A stretch of DNA of 64,000 nucleotides from Balneolaceae bacterium (GCA_006969905.1 CP030887.1:248001-312000), one strand, 5' to 3'. Shown: positions 9,590 to 19,382, counted from the stretch's first letter. The notes: generated from the sequence alone by a model not told the origin. Numbers and translations are program-made.

Positions 9590-10828
9590 CTACACTTTAG
9601 GAATTAATGCATTATTCCCCTTCAAGAAATAGAACAGAATTATATACGTCAAACTAAAAAAGGCATGGGGTTCTTTATTTATTGTCAAGAGAATTGCTAC
9701 TAAGATGATAAGTCTATTATAAAAATTTATTTCTTTAAAATTTAAAATACCATAAACAAAAAAAGCTGTATAACAAATTCCAAAAACACCAAATGCCGCA
9801 AGAAAGTATGTAGATGTAGATGTCTGGGGTGCTTTAGTCAAAGCTACATAAATATCATCTGCATTCCCTAAACCAGCACCAAAGAACTTATTATTTAAGA
9901 AAATTTCTATATTTGTTAATGGTGCTTCTATCCTATGCACAAAAGAGTTTGTATTCTCTACAATTTTCCCAAAAAGTTCAGGTCTAATAATATATAAATA
10001 GTTTAATATTTCATTAAAATTATAATACACTGTTGCTAAGAGAATTAATGAAAAAACATAACCGACAATTGCTTTTCTTTTATTGATTTTTTTACCCACT
10101 TTAAGCCCAGCTATAAATATCAACATTAAATACGCAAATGTTGATAACGTAGTTAACAACCCAATTAAAAATAAACCGATATTCGTATAAGAGCTTTTTT
10201 TCTTAAAGCCTATTTCAAATATTAAGGCAATTATGAGAAAAGAAGCAAATAAGCCAGGCTCCCAAAAAACGCCAATATTTCTGTGGCCTTGAGAAATTGT
10301 GTAAGACCCAAAATCTTTAATTGAAAAAAATACTAAACCATTATAATATCTAACGCCATTTACATTTTCTGCTACAGGAAGGCTTGTCAATAAATTAGTA
10401 TAATTTATGAGTACATAGCCAAATAGCGACACAATCACAATGAATTTTGCTGCTAATAAATACTGCCTTCTAAATTCTGAAAAGCTTACATTTTTAGTAA
10501 ATAAAAATGCAAACGTTATGATAACTAATAACTTTATATTAGTTGTTAAAAAAGAGAAATTTGCATTTAGGGCAAAAGAAAAAAAGATTGCACTAATAAA
10601 AAAAAGATAAGCGACAAAATCATAGTCTTTAAGAAACGTAATCTTTGCCGAAAAAACCCTTTTATTGAAAACAAAAAAAAATATTGGGATTATCAATGCG
10701 AGATGGAAAAAGCTTCCAGGAACTGTAGATAAGGGATACCCGCTAGTAGTAACAATAAAAGCTGATATAACTATAATTTTAAGTTGCCTTATTATCTTTA
10801 AATATGAAATAGTTATGTTCAAAGCCAA
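9590..10828 (-). CDS. wzy: Wzy-like O-antigen/capsule polymerase
   Basis: A 412-aa polytopic membrane protein with about 10-12 hydrophobic segments and one larger periplasmic loop. The stretch GHRNIGVFWEPGLFASFL followed by a hydrophobic run resembles the conserved region of O-antigen polymerase/ligase (Wzy_C-type) proteins. It should polymerise flipped repeat units on the periplasmic face of the inner membrane. It lies between a GT-A glycosyltransferase (one-base gap) and wzx (three-base gap). Polymerase is preferred over WaaL ligase because the locus already has wzx and wzz and no other polymerase candidate. Confidence 0.82.
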   Translation of the reverse strand: MALNITISYLKIIRQLKIIVISAFIVTTSGYPLSTVPGSFFHLALIIPIFFFVFNKRVFSAKITFLKDYDFVAYLFFISAIFFSFALNANFSFLTTNIKLLVIITFAFLFTKNVSFSEFRRQYLLAAKFIVIVSLFGYVLINYTNLLTSLPVAENVNGVRYYNGLVFFSIKDFGSYTISQGHRNIGVFWEPGLFASFLIIALIFEIGFKKKSSYTNIGLFLIGLLTTLSTFAYLMLIFIAGLKVGKKINKRKAIVGYVFSLILLATVYYNFNEILNYLYIIRPELFGKIVENTNSFVHRIEAPLTNIEIFLNNKFFGAGLGNADDIYVALTKAPQTSTSTYFLAAFGVFGICYTAFFVYGILNFKEINFYNRLIILVAILLTINKEPHAFFSLTYIILFYFLKGNNALIPKV

Positions 10829-10829
10829 C

Positions 10830-11831
10830 CTAGCTTTTATTAAATTTCTCTTTTAAATACATTTTAAAACTAGCATGTTTATCGATGCCAAGTAATGGCT
10901 TTAAAACGCTCATAATTGAAATTTTAATTCTTGTCAAAAGAGGATATAATATAATTTTGCCAATTTTAGTCTCATACTCATTATCACGTAGAATTACCTT
11001 AGGATGTATAAGTGGAAAGTCTAACGGTATGGTTTTTATTCCACAAAAACGCCTTGTCATAACGTTATCGAATGATGTACCCCCATGAATAGAATGGATA
11101 TCTACTCCAATATTTTCAATTTGATTCCTTGCTGGAGATACCCCATAGAGTCCCTGAGCCCTAATTGAAAATGACATTTGTCTGTCCCATGACGCATTCC
11201 TCTTATCGTTTTCTAACAAATACTTTGTTTTCTTCACTAATAAGAATTCTTGTTTAAACAAAGCTTTATTCCAATATTCTTTCGAAACCTTTTCTTTTAT
11301 TGAATTTTCATCAAGTAAATCCAATTCTCCGTCATAATATTTTAAAAACTTAAAATCCCATGACGCCCATCCGCATGGTAAAAGGTGCTTAGTAAACATA
11401 TAACTCGAATTATCCACAGGGAAATTTTCCTTCAAGTAATTCGTACCACAAATCCATAGAACCTGACTATTTTCTTTATGGTAATCTAACATTTCTTGAC
11501 AGAATTGAAAGAAAGTCACTTCTGGTAGATTATCGTCTTCTAAAAAGATTGCCCGTTCTTCCTTAGAAAATACCCACTTCGCACCCTCTCCAATTCGATT
11601 ATATACTCCTTTATTCTCTTCTGCATAATTCTTAATAACTTCGCAATCCCAGCTAATATAATCTTCTATAGACTTTCGTACATCAAGAACTGCTTCTCTT
11701 TCTTCGTCATTTCTAGGACCATCAGATATAATATATAATTTACTAGGCTTTACTATAGCTAGACGGTCAATTATCCTAAAAACAGTATCTTTTCGTTTAA
11801 AAGTAAATAAAACAACTGGTATTTCGAACAT
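10830..11831 (-). CDS. GT-A-fold glycosyltransferase (HpLA/GT2-like)
   Basis: A 333-aa predicted glycosyltransferase. The start, IPVVLFTFKRKDTVFRII, is the nucleotide-binding beginning of a GT-A domain. FLEDDNLP at about residue 96 provides a DxD-like metal site (EDD). A conserved-looking WICGTNYL, the LPCGWASWDFKFL segment and the W-DRQM region follow. This pattern matches a group often annotated as HpLA or family 2 glycosyltransferases of polysaccharide loci. No transmembrane segment is obvious. The donor is unknown. It is one base downstream of the capF region's 32-base gap and adjoins wzy. Confidence 0.75.
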   Translation of the reverse strand: MFEIPVVLFTFKRKDTVFRIIDRLAIVKPSKLYIISDGPRNDEEREAVLDVRKSIEDYISWDCEVIKNYAEENKGVYNRIGEGAKWVFSKEERAIFLEDDNLPEVTFFQFCQEMLDYHKENSQVLWICGTNYLKENFPVDNSSYMFTKHLLPCGWASWDFKFLKYYDGELDLLDENSIKEKVSKEYWNKALFKQEFLLVKKTKYLLENDKRNASWDRQMSFSIRAQGLYGVSPARNQIENIGVDIHSIHGGTSFDNVMTRRFCGIKTIPLDFPLIHPKVILRDNEYETKIGKIILYPLLTRIKISIMSVLKPLLGIDKHASFKMYLKEKFNKS

Positions 11832-11863
11832 TTTATTTAATTATTGGTTTTAAGAATACTTAG

Positions 11864-12990
11864 CTATCGTACATTTTCAAAAAATGTATCTGGATCTTTC
11901 GGATCATATAATTCATTGATCCAAAAAATCGTATAAAGTTCTTCATTTCCTATGTTTTTTATATTATGAGTAAACCAAATAGGCATATCAACAAACGCAG
12001 GCTCACTTCCATCTAGTTCAAATGAATATACTTTATCGGTACCGATTTTCCGTATCTCAATAAGAGCCTTACCTTTAATTACAGCAAACCTTTCTGCCTT
12101 CCTAGTATGGAAATGGTTACCCCTAGTAACGCCAGGAACTGTAGTAGAAAATGATACTTGCCCTCCACTATTTAGCTTTACCGTTTCTACAAAACTACCT
12201 CGCTCGTCACTATGTTTTGTAAGCGAAAAAGGGAAAAATCCATCCAGGTTTACGTAACAAAGAAAAGTATTGAATAGGTTTCTATGAAATTCAGACTCTA
12301 AAGTCGGCATAATTCCACTTTCCATGTATTGTTCTTTTATACATGTCAAAGTGCTTAATAATTTTGATACTTTTATCTCAGAAGTGTGCTCTATATTAAT
12401 TTTCTGAACTGCATTTTCATTTACATTATCTATTATACGTATGAATTCATCGATAAGCTCATCCACATAAATCAATTTAAGCAAGCTGTCATTTTTTATC
12501 TCAGCTTGTTGCCCTCTAGCTAGTTGATGACAGAAAGTAGCAACAACAGAATTATAATATGGAGCACCAAAAGGACCGAACACATTTGGAATAACCATTC
12601 CGGTAAATGTAGCATTGTTCTTCTTCGCCCAACTTTCGAAAAACTCGCGACCTTCTTTTTTGAAAGCCCATAAAGATTATCGTTATTTTCTTGCGTCGAA
12701 GATGAAAATAAAATATGTGGCGTTGAACTCGTAGTTTCACATGCATCTATTAAGCTTTTAACCAGCATGATATTGGTTTCATAAATAACGCTGGGATCAT
12801 TGTGACGATTCATCGCTGCTAAATGAACAATTACATCACATTCAGACACAAAAGCCTTTAGCTTAGTAGAATCTTCAAAATATTCCTTACTAAAATTTAC
12901 ACAAGCAAACTTTTCAGGATATAGCCCTAGCGTATTATAGAGATGGGACCCAATAAATCCATTTTGACCAGTAATTCCAATTTTCAACAT
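11864..12990 (-). CDS. capF: CapF/FnlB-like UDP-2-acetamido-2,6-dideoxyhexulose reductase, interrupted by a one-base frameshift
   Basis: Second enzyme of UDP-L-FucNAc synthesis: an SDR reductase domain plus a C-terminal cupin domain. The N-terminal part, 12990 to about 12655, reads GITGQNGFIGSHLYN and FSSSTQENNDNLYGLSKK. The remainder, in the -1 frame down to 11864, reads EGREFFESWAKKNNATFTG, then MVIPNVFGPFGAPYYNSV and the cupin region (GVTRGNHFHTRKAERF). Joined at the break, it gives 375 aa, close to the usual length of about 370. The break is exactly at an in-phase A_AAA_AAG heptamer (12661-12655): six A's where seven would keep the frame. Without a shift, the upstream frame ends near 12520 with an unrelated tail. 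It could be programmed -1 frameshifting, a homopolymer sequencing error or a true mutation. Confidence 0.85.
12655..12661 (-). other. Slippery heptamer A_AAA_AAG at the capF frame break
   Basis: On the minus strand the zero-frame codons at the break are TCA AAA AAG, so the heptamer is in phase for a -1 slip as in E. coli dnaX and IS3-family elements. After the slip the next codon is GAA, and the new frame continues with the conserved CapF residues. I see no convincing upstream Shine-Dalgarno stimulator, and only a short TTTCGAAA palindrome about 15 bases downstream. Function is therefore unproven. Confidence 0.5.
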
Positions 12991-13026
12991 ATTTTATAAT
13001 TTCCTATTGTATGTGAACAAACCTGA

Positions 13027-13476
13027 CTAATAACCCTTATTTATAGTTTTCCAGTCGAACCACCACTCGCTTGGATAGCGATTTTTTTCTTTGATTGATT
13101 CTTTAAGGTCGAAATCTGACAGAACCATAACTTCTGAATTGGGCTCTAAAGCCATTAATCCATTGGCATAGCCGCCCGGAATAGTTAAAACTTCATTATT
13201 AGTACTATTCAATATATACGAATCGCTTGGAAGATTCATAGATGGGTTATCAAAGTTATCAATTTCAACCCAGGCTATTAAAAAACTACCGCTAATAGGA
13301 TAGAAGAGCTTTTTTTCCACCTTATGGCCTTGCCAAGCTCTAATTACAGAAATGTCAGGATGTTTAATGAAGTAAAATCGTTTTATTTCATCTAACTTAA
13401 AGTCGTTAATAAAACGCATTGAACCTCGATCATCGACATGGATACCACCTTTGATAATTTTTGGTTTTATGCTCAT
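13027..13476 (-). CDS. RmlC/WxcM-like cupin (sugar epimerase/isomerase-like)
   Basis: A small single-domain cupin of about 149 aa. The core reads GGIHVDDRGSMRFINDF, then VIRAWQGHKVEKKLFYPISG, ending with TIPGGYANGLMAL and YPSEWWFDW. This matches dTDP-4-dehydrorhamnose 3,5-epimerase-like (RmlC/FdtA/WxcM-type) proteins of polysaccharide loci. A start two codons upstream (13482) is possible; MSIKPKII at 13476 looks natural. It sits between capE and capF, so it may act on a keto-sugar of that pathway or another NDP-sugar. The exact reaction is not known. Confidence 0.75.
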   Translation of the reverse strand: MSIKPKIIKGGIHVDDRGSMRFINDFKLDEIKRFYFIKHPDISVIRAWQGHKVEKKLFYPISGSFLIAWVEIDNFDNPSMNLPSDSYILNSTNNEVLTIPGGYANGLMALEPNSEVMVLSDFDLKESIKEKNRYPSEWWFDWKTINKGY

Positions 13477-13511
13477 AATCAAACCATGCTTGATATTATT
13501 AACTATCTACC

Positions 13512-14549
13512 TTAATCGGGATACTGTTCAGTAACTTCACCTAGAATATCTTTACGAATTATAGGAAGCTTCATTAATAGTTCTTTCATACCTGAAACAT
13601 CAAGTCGCTGTGTATTGTGAGAATGGTAATCCTCTACTTCCGGAACGATTTCTTCTCCCTCAGAAAAATAGCTATTATAATTTAAGTCTCTAGTATCAGC
13701 TGGGATGCGATAAAAATCAGAAAGATCTTCCGCTTTTGCCATATCCTCGCGGTTTACCAATACTTCATAAAGCTTTTCGCCATGTCTAGTACCAATAGTT
13801 TTTATCTCGCTTTTAGCTCTATATAACTCAATCAAGGCTTTTGCCAGTACTTCTATAGTTGCTGCAGGAGCTTTTTGCACAAAAATATCACCATTTTCAC
13901 TTTTGTTGAAAGCAAATAGAACTAAATCCACTGCGTCCTCTAAGGTCATCATAAAACGAGTCATATTGGGGTCAGTTATTGTTAACGGATGCCCTTCTTT
14001 TATTTGTTTGATAAATAAGGGTATAACAGAACCACGAGAGGCCATTACATTACCATAGCGCGTACCACAAATAATAGAATCGCTTGTTCCATTTAAGTTT
14101 CTTGACCTTGCTACCATTACTTTTTCCATAAGAGCTTTACTCATACCCATTGCATTTATCGGGTATACTGCTTTATCGGTACTTAACACTACTACTCGTT
14201 CAACTCTATTTCTTATTGCAGCATCAAGAACATTTTCGGTACCTAAGACATTTGTATGAACTGCTTGGAGCGGAAAGAATTCACAAGAAGGAACTTGTTT
14301 GAGTGCCGCAGCATGAAAAATGTAGTCAACCCCAGGCATTGCTTTGTCAACGCTGGATTTATCTCTGACATCACCTATATAAAATTTGATCTTATCATTG
14401 TTCAGTCGATTCCGCATTTCATCTTGCTTTTTCTCGTCCCTACTAAATATTCTAATTTCTTTGAGATTTGAGTTAATAAACCGATTTAATACAGCATTCC
14501 CGAAAGAACCAGTACCACCAGTAATCATTAAAGTTTTGTCTTTGAACAT
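13512..14549 (-). CDS. capE: CapE/FnlA/WbjB-like UDP-GlcNAc 5-inverting 4,6-dehydratase
   Basis: First enzyme of UDP-L-FucNAc synthesis, 345 aa, an extended SDR. The N-terminal NAD(P) motif is MITGGTGSFGNAV (residues 8-20). The active-site region STDKAVYPINAMGMSKALM has D125-K126 and M134-xxx-K138; in this family a Met replaces the usual SDR Tyr, as seen here. CGTRYGNVMASRGSV and the C-terminal GTRHGEKLYEVLVNRED complete the CapE signature. Length is normal. The neighbours capF and capG complete the three-enzyme route. It is separated from the cupin gene by about 30 bases. Confidence 0.93.
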   Translation of the reverse strand: MFKDKTLMITGGTGSFGNAVLNRFINSNLKEIRIFSRDEKKQDEMRNRLNNDKIKFYIGDVRDKSSVDKAMPGVDYIFHAAALKQVPSCEFFPLQAVHTNVLGTENVLDAAIRNRVERVVVLSTDKAVYPINAMGMSKALMEKVMVARSRNLNGTSDSIICGTRYGNVMASRGSVIPLFIKQIKEGHPLTITDPNMTRFMMTLEDAVDLVLFAFNKSENGDIFVQKAPAATIEVLAKALIELYRAKSEIKTIGTRHGEKLYEVLVNREDMAKAEDLSDFYRIPADTRDLNYNSYFSEGEEIVPEVEDYHSHNTQRLDVSGMKELLMKLPIIRKDILGEVTEQYPD

Positions 14550-14577
14550 ATATTATACACTATCTAAAAATTCTTAA

Positions 14578-15858
14578 TTAAAGTCGCTTATCAATTTTCT
14601 GTCTTTCAAAAAAACCTTTCACATCATATACAACTTGATCAGCACTTTTGTTGATATTCAAATCACGAAATACATCATGAGCAACAGCCAAGATTATTGA
14701 AGAATATGAAGTAATATCTAGTGCTTTTTTATTTTTCAATATCTCGATTCCATATTCCTTTTTTACATCATCAAAGCTTGCCCAAGGGTCATAAACATCT
14801 ACATCTAGATGCAGTGCATTAAGTTCCTTATAAATATCTATCACTTTTGTATTTCTTATGTCTGGGCAATTTTCCTTAAATGTTATTCCCAAAATTAAGG
14901 TTTTTGCTCCCTTGATTCTTTGTCCTTTACGAGCCATCTCTTTAATCACTTCTCCAGCTATAAACTGTCCCATGCTATCATTGAGCCTTCTACCAGCTAA
15001 AATAATCTCGGGATGGTAACCTACTTCTTGAGCTTTTTGAGCTAAATAATATGGATCTACCCCAATGCAGTGTCCTCCAACTAATCCTGGCTTAAAAGGT
15101 AGGAAGTTCCATTTAGTACTCGCTGCATTTAGAACATCATTGGTATCGATACTCATCAAACTAAAAATTTTTGCCAGCTCATTTACGAAAGCTATATTAA
15201 TATCCCTTTGACTATTCTCAATCACCTTTGCAGCTTCTGCAACCTTAATTGAAGGAGCTAAATGAGTTCCTGCAAGAATTACGGATGCATATAATTCGTC
15301 AACAGTTTTTCCTGTTTCTTCAGTAGAACCGCTAGTTACCTTGACAATTTTATCAACCGTGTGCTTTCGATCACCAGGATTAATTCGTTCAGGTGAATAA
15401 CCAACAAAAAAGTCCTTGTTAAAAACTAAACCAGACTCACTTTCCAATACAGGCACACATTCTTCTTCTGTTGCCCCTGGATATACTGTTGACTCATATA
15501 TTACTATGTCTCCTTTTTTCAATAACTTACCAACTAATTTACTGGCACTTAATAAAGGAGTAAAAACAGGATTATTATAGCTATCAACAGGAGTTGGTAC
15601 AGTAACTATGTAAAAGTTACAATCAGTAAGATCTCTTTGATCATAAGTACAGAACAGTCCTTTTTGATCAGTATTCTCATTAATTAAAGCCTGTTTTAAA
15701 GAATTTTCATCAACCTCTAATGTGCTATCCTTGCCCGCTTTTAATTCTTCAATTCTTGCCTTATCTATGTCATAACCAACGACAGAATACCGAGTGGAAA
15801 ATAGTTTTGCTAAAGGTAAGCCTACATAACCTAGGCCTATCACTCCTATTTTTTTCAT
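14578..15858 (-). CDS. tviB: TviB/WbpA-type UDP-HexNAc 6-dehydrogenase
   Basis: Nucleotide-sugar dehydrogenase, 426 aa, which oxidises C6 of a UDP-HexNAc to the uronic acid with two NAD+. The N-terminal Rossmann motif is GVIGLGYVGLPLA (residues 5-17). YESTVYPGATEEECVP, FVGYSPERINPGD and the catalytic Cys C264 in GGHCIGVDPYYLA are all present. The C-terminal NAD-domain has LGITFKENCPDIRNTK. Similarity is strongest to the Vi-antigen TviB group, which gives UDP-GlcNAcA or UDP-GalNAcA. It is paired with a TviC-like epimerase 20 bases upstream, which points to UDP-GalNAcA. Confidence 0.92.
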   Translation of the reverse strand: MKKIGVIGLGYVGLPLAKLFSTRYSVVGYDIDKARIEELKAGKDSTLEVDENSLKQALINENTDQKGLFCTYDQRDLTDCNFYIVTVPTPVDSYNNPVFTPLLSASKLVGKLLKKGDIVIYESTVYPGATEEECVPVLESESGLVFNKDFFVGYSPERINPGDRKHTVDKIVKVTSGSTEETGKTVDELYASVILAGTHLAPSIKVAEAAKVIENSQRDINIAFVNELAKIFSLMSIDTNDVLNAASTKWNFLPFKPGLVGGHCIGVDPYYLAQKAQEVGYHPEIILAGRRLNDSMGQFIAGEVIKEMARKGQRIKGAKTLILGITFKENCPDIRNTKVIDIYKELNALHLDVDVYDPWASFDDVKKEYGIEILKNKKALDITSYSSIILAVAHDVFRDLNINKSADQVVYDVKGFFERQKIDKRL

Positions 15859-15878
15859 ATTTTTAGTGAATTCGTTTA

Positions 15879-16844
15879 CTACTGAATATTATTCCAATAC
15901 CAATCTATTGCTACTTCTAATCCTTTTTCCAAGTTAAATTTAGGATTATAACCAAGTAGCATCTTTATCTTGTCAATATTAGCCAATGAATGAGGTATAT
16001 CCCCAGGTCTTAAAGGTCCATAAACTGTATCTATTTCTCCAATAAACGGATCATATTTGGACAAAATTCTCTTTAGATAAGCCACTAAGTCATTAAGTGT
16101 ATTACGTTCTCCATATGCAACATTATAGACCGTATTTATCGCATCCCTATTACTTACCTTCATTGCAAGTACATTTGCCTGGATCACATTATCAATGTAT
16201 GTAAAATCCCGAGAATATGACCCATCACCATTAATTATTGGAGACTCATGGTTTATCAGTTGTGAAATAAATTTGGGAATTACTGCAGCGTACGCTCCAT
16301 TTTTGCTTTGCTTTCTTCCAAAAACATTAAAATACCTTAATCCTATTGTATCTAAACCATATACATTTCCAAAAACATCTGCATATACTTCATTTACATA
16401 TTTTGTGACTGCATATGGGGATAATGGTTTGCCAATTACCTCCTCTACTTTAGGTAAGCTTTTACTATCTCCATAAGTTGAAGAACTAGCAGCATAAATA
16501 AATCTTTTCACTTTAGAATCTCTTGAAGCGATCAACATGTTTAAAAAACCATCGATATTTACCTGATGGCTAGTTAATGGATCTATTATAGACCTTGGAA
16601 CAGATCCAAGTGCTGCATGATGTAAAACCATATCGATTTGATCACATGCATCTCTACACACATCCAAATCTCGAATATCTCCCTCTATTAATTTAAAATT
16701 AATATCATTTTGTATGTCGGAAATATTTTCAATTGTACCTGTAGAGAAGTTGTCTAAACATGTAATTGAATGATTATGAGCAAGCAGATATTCACACAAA
16801 TTCGAGCCAATAAATCCAGCTCCTCCAGTAACGAGTATTTTCAC
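15879..16844 (-). CDS. tviC: TviC/WbpP-type UDP-HexNAc(A) 4-epimerase
   Basis: Extended SDR of 321 aa. The NAD motif is VTGGAGFIGSNL (residues 5-16). The catalytic pair is Y144-xxx-K148 in SPYAVTKYVNEVYA, preceded by AASSSTYGDS. YGLDTIGLRYFNVFGRKQ and DGSYSRDFTYIDNVI follow. Members interconvert UDP-GlcNAc(A) and UDP-GalNAc(A). Its start overlaps the end of wzz by four bases (ATGA), and it sits directly before tviB. The pair should supply UDP-GalNAcA or a related acid sugar. Confidence 0.92.
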   Translation of the reverse strand: MKILVTGGAGFIGSNLCEYLLAHNHSITCLDNFSTGTIENISDIQNDINFKLIEGDIRDLDVCRDACDQIDMVLHHAALGSVPRSIIDPLTSHQVNIDGFLNMLIASRDSKVKRFIYAASSSTYGDSKSLPKVEEVIGKPLSPYAVTKYVNEVYADVFGNVYGLDTIGLRYFNVFGRKQSKNGAYAAVIPKFISQLINHESPIINGDGSYSRDFTYIDNVIQANVLAMKVSNRDAINTVYNVAYGERNTLNDLVAYLKRILSKYDPFIGEIDTVYGPLRPGDIPHSLANIDKIKMLLGYNPKFNLEKGLEVAIDWYWNNIQ

Positions 16845-18028
16845 AGATTTTTTATTTTAGGTCTTATAAAATCTTTAAAAAAAGTCCAACTAAGAGCTGC
16901 CAAAAAGCTTAAAAAAAGAAATGTAAATACGATTTTTATACCACTCACTTCATCATTGACCGGTATACTTACAGGCTGTAACACTTTAAATACCGGCGTC
17001 TCCTCCTGTACTTTTAGCTTTGCTTCCTCATATTGCTGAGTTAGTGTATTGTAAACATTACCTGCAACATTGAATTCAGACTGGAGCCTTTCTTCTTCAG
17101 TACGTGCCCTGGCAGTCAGATTTCCCTGGTTACTATCGCGAAAATCAGCCAATATAAGTTGTGCTTCATTGAATCTTTCTTCGGCTTTGGCCAGTTGTTC
17201 TTCAATGTAGTTTAAATCCCGAAGTACTTTTTCAGTGCGGTACTCTACCAAATATTGTGTAAGCTCTTCAATAGTATATTTGGCTACCTTAGCTGCCAGT
17301 TCAGGGTTACTCATTTTAGCTGAGACAGATATAATACCACTCTCTTCATCCAGACTGGCAGATATTCGCTCTCTTAAATATTCAATTATTATAAACTCGT
17401 CTTTCGTTAATGCTATTATGTCTTGGCTCTCGGCATCAGAAGCTATTGCTTCTTCTTTATTAGCAAAAAAGCCAAGTATTTTCCCGGGCAAACCAATGGT
17501 GTATTCAATTAAGTATCCAAAAAATTCCGGATCTTTTACCTCAAGAAAATATTGGAAAAAAGAAACCGTGGTATCTTCTTCTGCAAAATAAAAAGACTGT
17601 TCAGCTAGTTTTTTTTGAAAGCTCAGACTATTTACAATGTTAGGATACAAATCAACCCTGATTGCATTACTGGAAGAATTATAGGTTCCCCCACTCAAAC
17701 CAATCAATCCTCCATACTGCTGCAAAAGACTGGAAGCCCCACTCTGGCTCTCTGTGCTGTATTCCGGCATAAGTGTGGCAGAGCTTACATATTCTTTAGG
17801 ACTCAGTAATGCCACTAACACTCCCAGTACCGCACCAACAGCGACAAACCTGTAAATTGTTTTCCGATTATTCCAAATGGTTTTTACCAACTCAATGAGA
17901 TCAATCTCATCTTCGGAGTTTGTCCCTGTTTCATAATCTATAGGTACCAGTTTGTATTCCTGGATTGGAAAGCCATTGGGCTTTTTCCCCTCTTCCCCTG
18001 AATTGTCTTTTTTGCTTTCGTTACTCAA
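16841..18028 (-). CDS. wzz: Wzz/GumC-type chain-length regulator without kinase domain
   Basis: A 395-aa polysaccharide co-polymerase with a cytoplasmic N-terminal tail, a first transmembrane helix near residues 55-75 (FVAVGAVLGVLVALLSP), a long periplasmic, partly coiled-coil region (LNYIEEQLAKAEERFNEAQ) and a second helix near the C-terminus (IVFTFLFLSFLAALSW). The proline-rich PVSIPVN before helix 2 fits the family. There is no C-terminal BY-kinase domain. The reading frame starts with TTG at 18026-18028, and no in-frame ATG or GTG lies nearby (an in-frame stop is 15 bases upstream). A TATTTTTG -7-like element lies at 18058-18051, without a clear -33 partner. Confidence 0.88.
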   Translation of the reverse strand: MSNESKKDNSGEEGKKPNGFPIQEYKLVPIDYETGTNSEDEIDLIELVKTIWNNRKTIYRFVAVGAVLGVLVALLSPKEYVSSATLMPEYSTESQSGASSLLQQYGGLIGLSGGTYNSSSNAIRVDLYPNIVNSLSFQKKLAEQSFYFAEEDTTVSFFQYFLEVKDPEFFGYLIEYTIGLPGKILGFFANKEEAIASDAESQDIIALTKDEFIIIEYLRERISASLDEESGIISVSAKMSNPELAAKVAKYTIEELTQYLVEYRTEKVLRDLNYIEEQLAKAEERFNEAQLILADFRDSNQGNLTARARTEEERLQSEFNVAGNVYNTLTQQYEEAKLKVQEETPVFKVLQPVSIPVNDEVSGIKIVFTFLFLSFLAALSWTFFKDFIRPKIKNL

Positions 18029-18198
18029 AATAGTTTTTCTGATTAAGCCCCAAAAATACGAATTTAAATTTCAATAAGGAACCAGCTTTTGAAGCATTTA
18101 AGCTTTTCATTTTCAAAAACTAGCTACGACAAATCATCACCACCTGATGCAAGAGGTCGCTTCTTTTACCAGTATATGATCATCCTTCAGATTTGAAT

Positions 18199-19347
18199 TC
18201 ATTCAGCCTGATTCAAAATCTTGTAGCCTGCTCGTTTTAAATCAAGTTCTCTTTTAAACAATTCTAAATCACTGCTCACCATTTCTTTAAGCAATTCCTG
18301 TAGATTGTATTTTGGTTGCCATCCCAGGTTTTCTTTGGCTTTAGCCGAGTTACCGATCAATTGATCCACTTCGGTAGGTCGAAAATATCCCGGATCCACT
18401 TCAACGAGGGTATGACCGGGGGCTAACATTGAGGAATTGATTTTTTTAGATGTTGTAGATTCATACTTGTTTTGATCGATGGTATCGATGACTCCTTTTT
18501 CTTCTGCACCTGTTCCTTCAAATTTCAATTTAATTCCGACTTCAGCAAAAGCGAGCCGAATAAAGTCGCGTACCTTGGTGGTAACTCCGGTTGCAATAAC
18601 GTAATCTTCCGCCTTTTCCTGTTGCAGCATTAGCCACATAGCTTCCACGTAATCTTTTGCATGACCCCAATCGCGTTGAGCATCCATATTTCCGATATAC
18701 ATTTTATCCTGAAGGCCTAAAGCAATCTTTGCTGTAGCACGGGTTATTTTTCTTGTCACAAAAGTTTCACCCCGAAGTGGTGATTCATGATTGAATAAAA
18801 TTCCGTTGCAGGCAAACATATCATAAGCTTCCCGGTAGTTCACTGTAATCCAGTAAGCATAAAGCTTGGCAACTGCATACGGTGATCGGGGATAGAATGG
18901 GGTTGTCTCACTTTGTGGTACTTCCTGAACCAGACCATATAATTCAGAAGTCGAGGCCTGGTATATTTTTGTCTTTTTTTCCAGTCCTAATAACCTTACT
19001 GCCTCAAGAATTCTGAGTGTACCGATTCCATCTGCATTTGCTGTGTACTCAGGAATATCAAAAGAAACCTTAACATGACTCATCGCAGCTAGATTATAAA
19101 TTTCATCCGGCTGAGTCTCCTGTATAATCCGGGTAAGATTCATGGAGTCAGTTAAATCTCCATAATGCAGAATCAATTGACGATTTTCTACATGGGGATC
19201 CTGATAAAGATGATCAATTCTATCTGTGTTAAATAACGATGCCCTGCGTTTTATACCATGTACTATATAACCTTTATCTAATAATAACTCGGCAAGGTAT
19301 GCCCCGTCCTGACCTGTAATCCCGGTTATAAGTGCTACTTTATTCAT
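18199..19347 (-). CDS. gmd: GDP-mannose 4,6-dehydratase
   Basis: First step of GDP-L-fucose synthesis, 382 aa, close to the usual 370-380. The N-terminal NADP motif is [18 protein letters not shown]. It is followed by the characteristic [34 protein letters not shown] and the catalytic YxxxK in [31 protein letters not shown] and [15 protein letters not shown] are diagnostic of Gmd. It lies between wzz and the four-helix protein, with fcl just beyond, so the two pathway genes are separated by that insertion. Confidence 0.97.
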   Translation of the reverse strand: MNKVALITGITGQDGAYLAELLLDKGYIVHGIKRRASLFNTDRIDHLYQDPHVENRQLILHYGDLTDSMNLTRIIQETQPDEIYNLAAMSHVKVSFDIPEYTANADGIGTLRILEAVRLLGLEKKTKIYQASTSELYGLVQEVPQSETTPFYPRSPYAVAKLYAYWITVNYREAYDMFACNGILFNHESPLRGETFVTRKITRATAKIALGLQDKMYIGNMDAQRDWGHAKDYVEAMWLMLQQEKAEDYVIATGVTTKVRDFIRLAFAEVGIKLKFEGTGAEEKGVIDTIDQNKYESTTSKKINSSMLAPGHTLVEVDPGYFRPTEVDQLIGNSAKAKENLGWQPKYNLQELLKEMVSSDLELFKRELDLKRAGYKILNQAE

Positions 19348-19355
19348 ATTTGGTT

Positions 19356-19382
19356 TTATTTGTGTAGTCGTTGAGGCGTTTA
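19356..19382. repeat. Flanking inverted repeat, left arm (four-helix gene)
   Basis: Sequence TTTATTTG(8 bases)TTGAGGCGTTTA matches the reverse complement of the right arm at 19791-19812 (TTTATTTG TTGAGGTGTTTA) apart from an eight-base insert and one mismatch. It includes the stop codon of the four-helix gene. Confidence 0.6.

Noticed and set aside
12552-12746. 64-codon open frame overlapping the capF break
   Set aside because: It is the third frame of capF; the product lacks any conserved feature.
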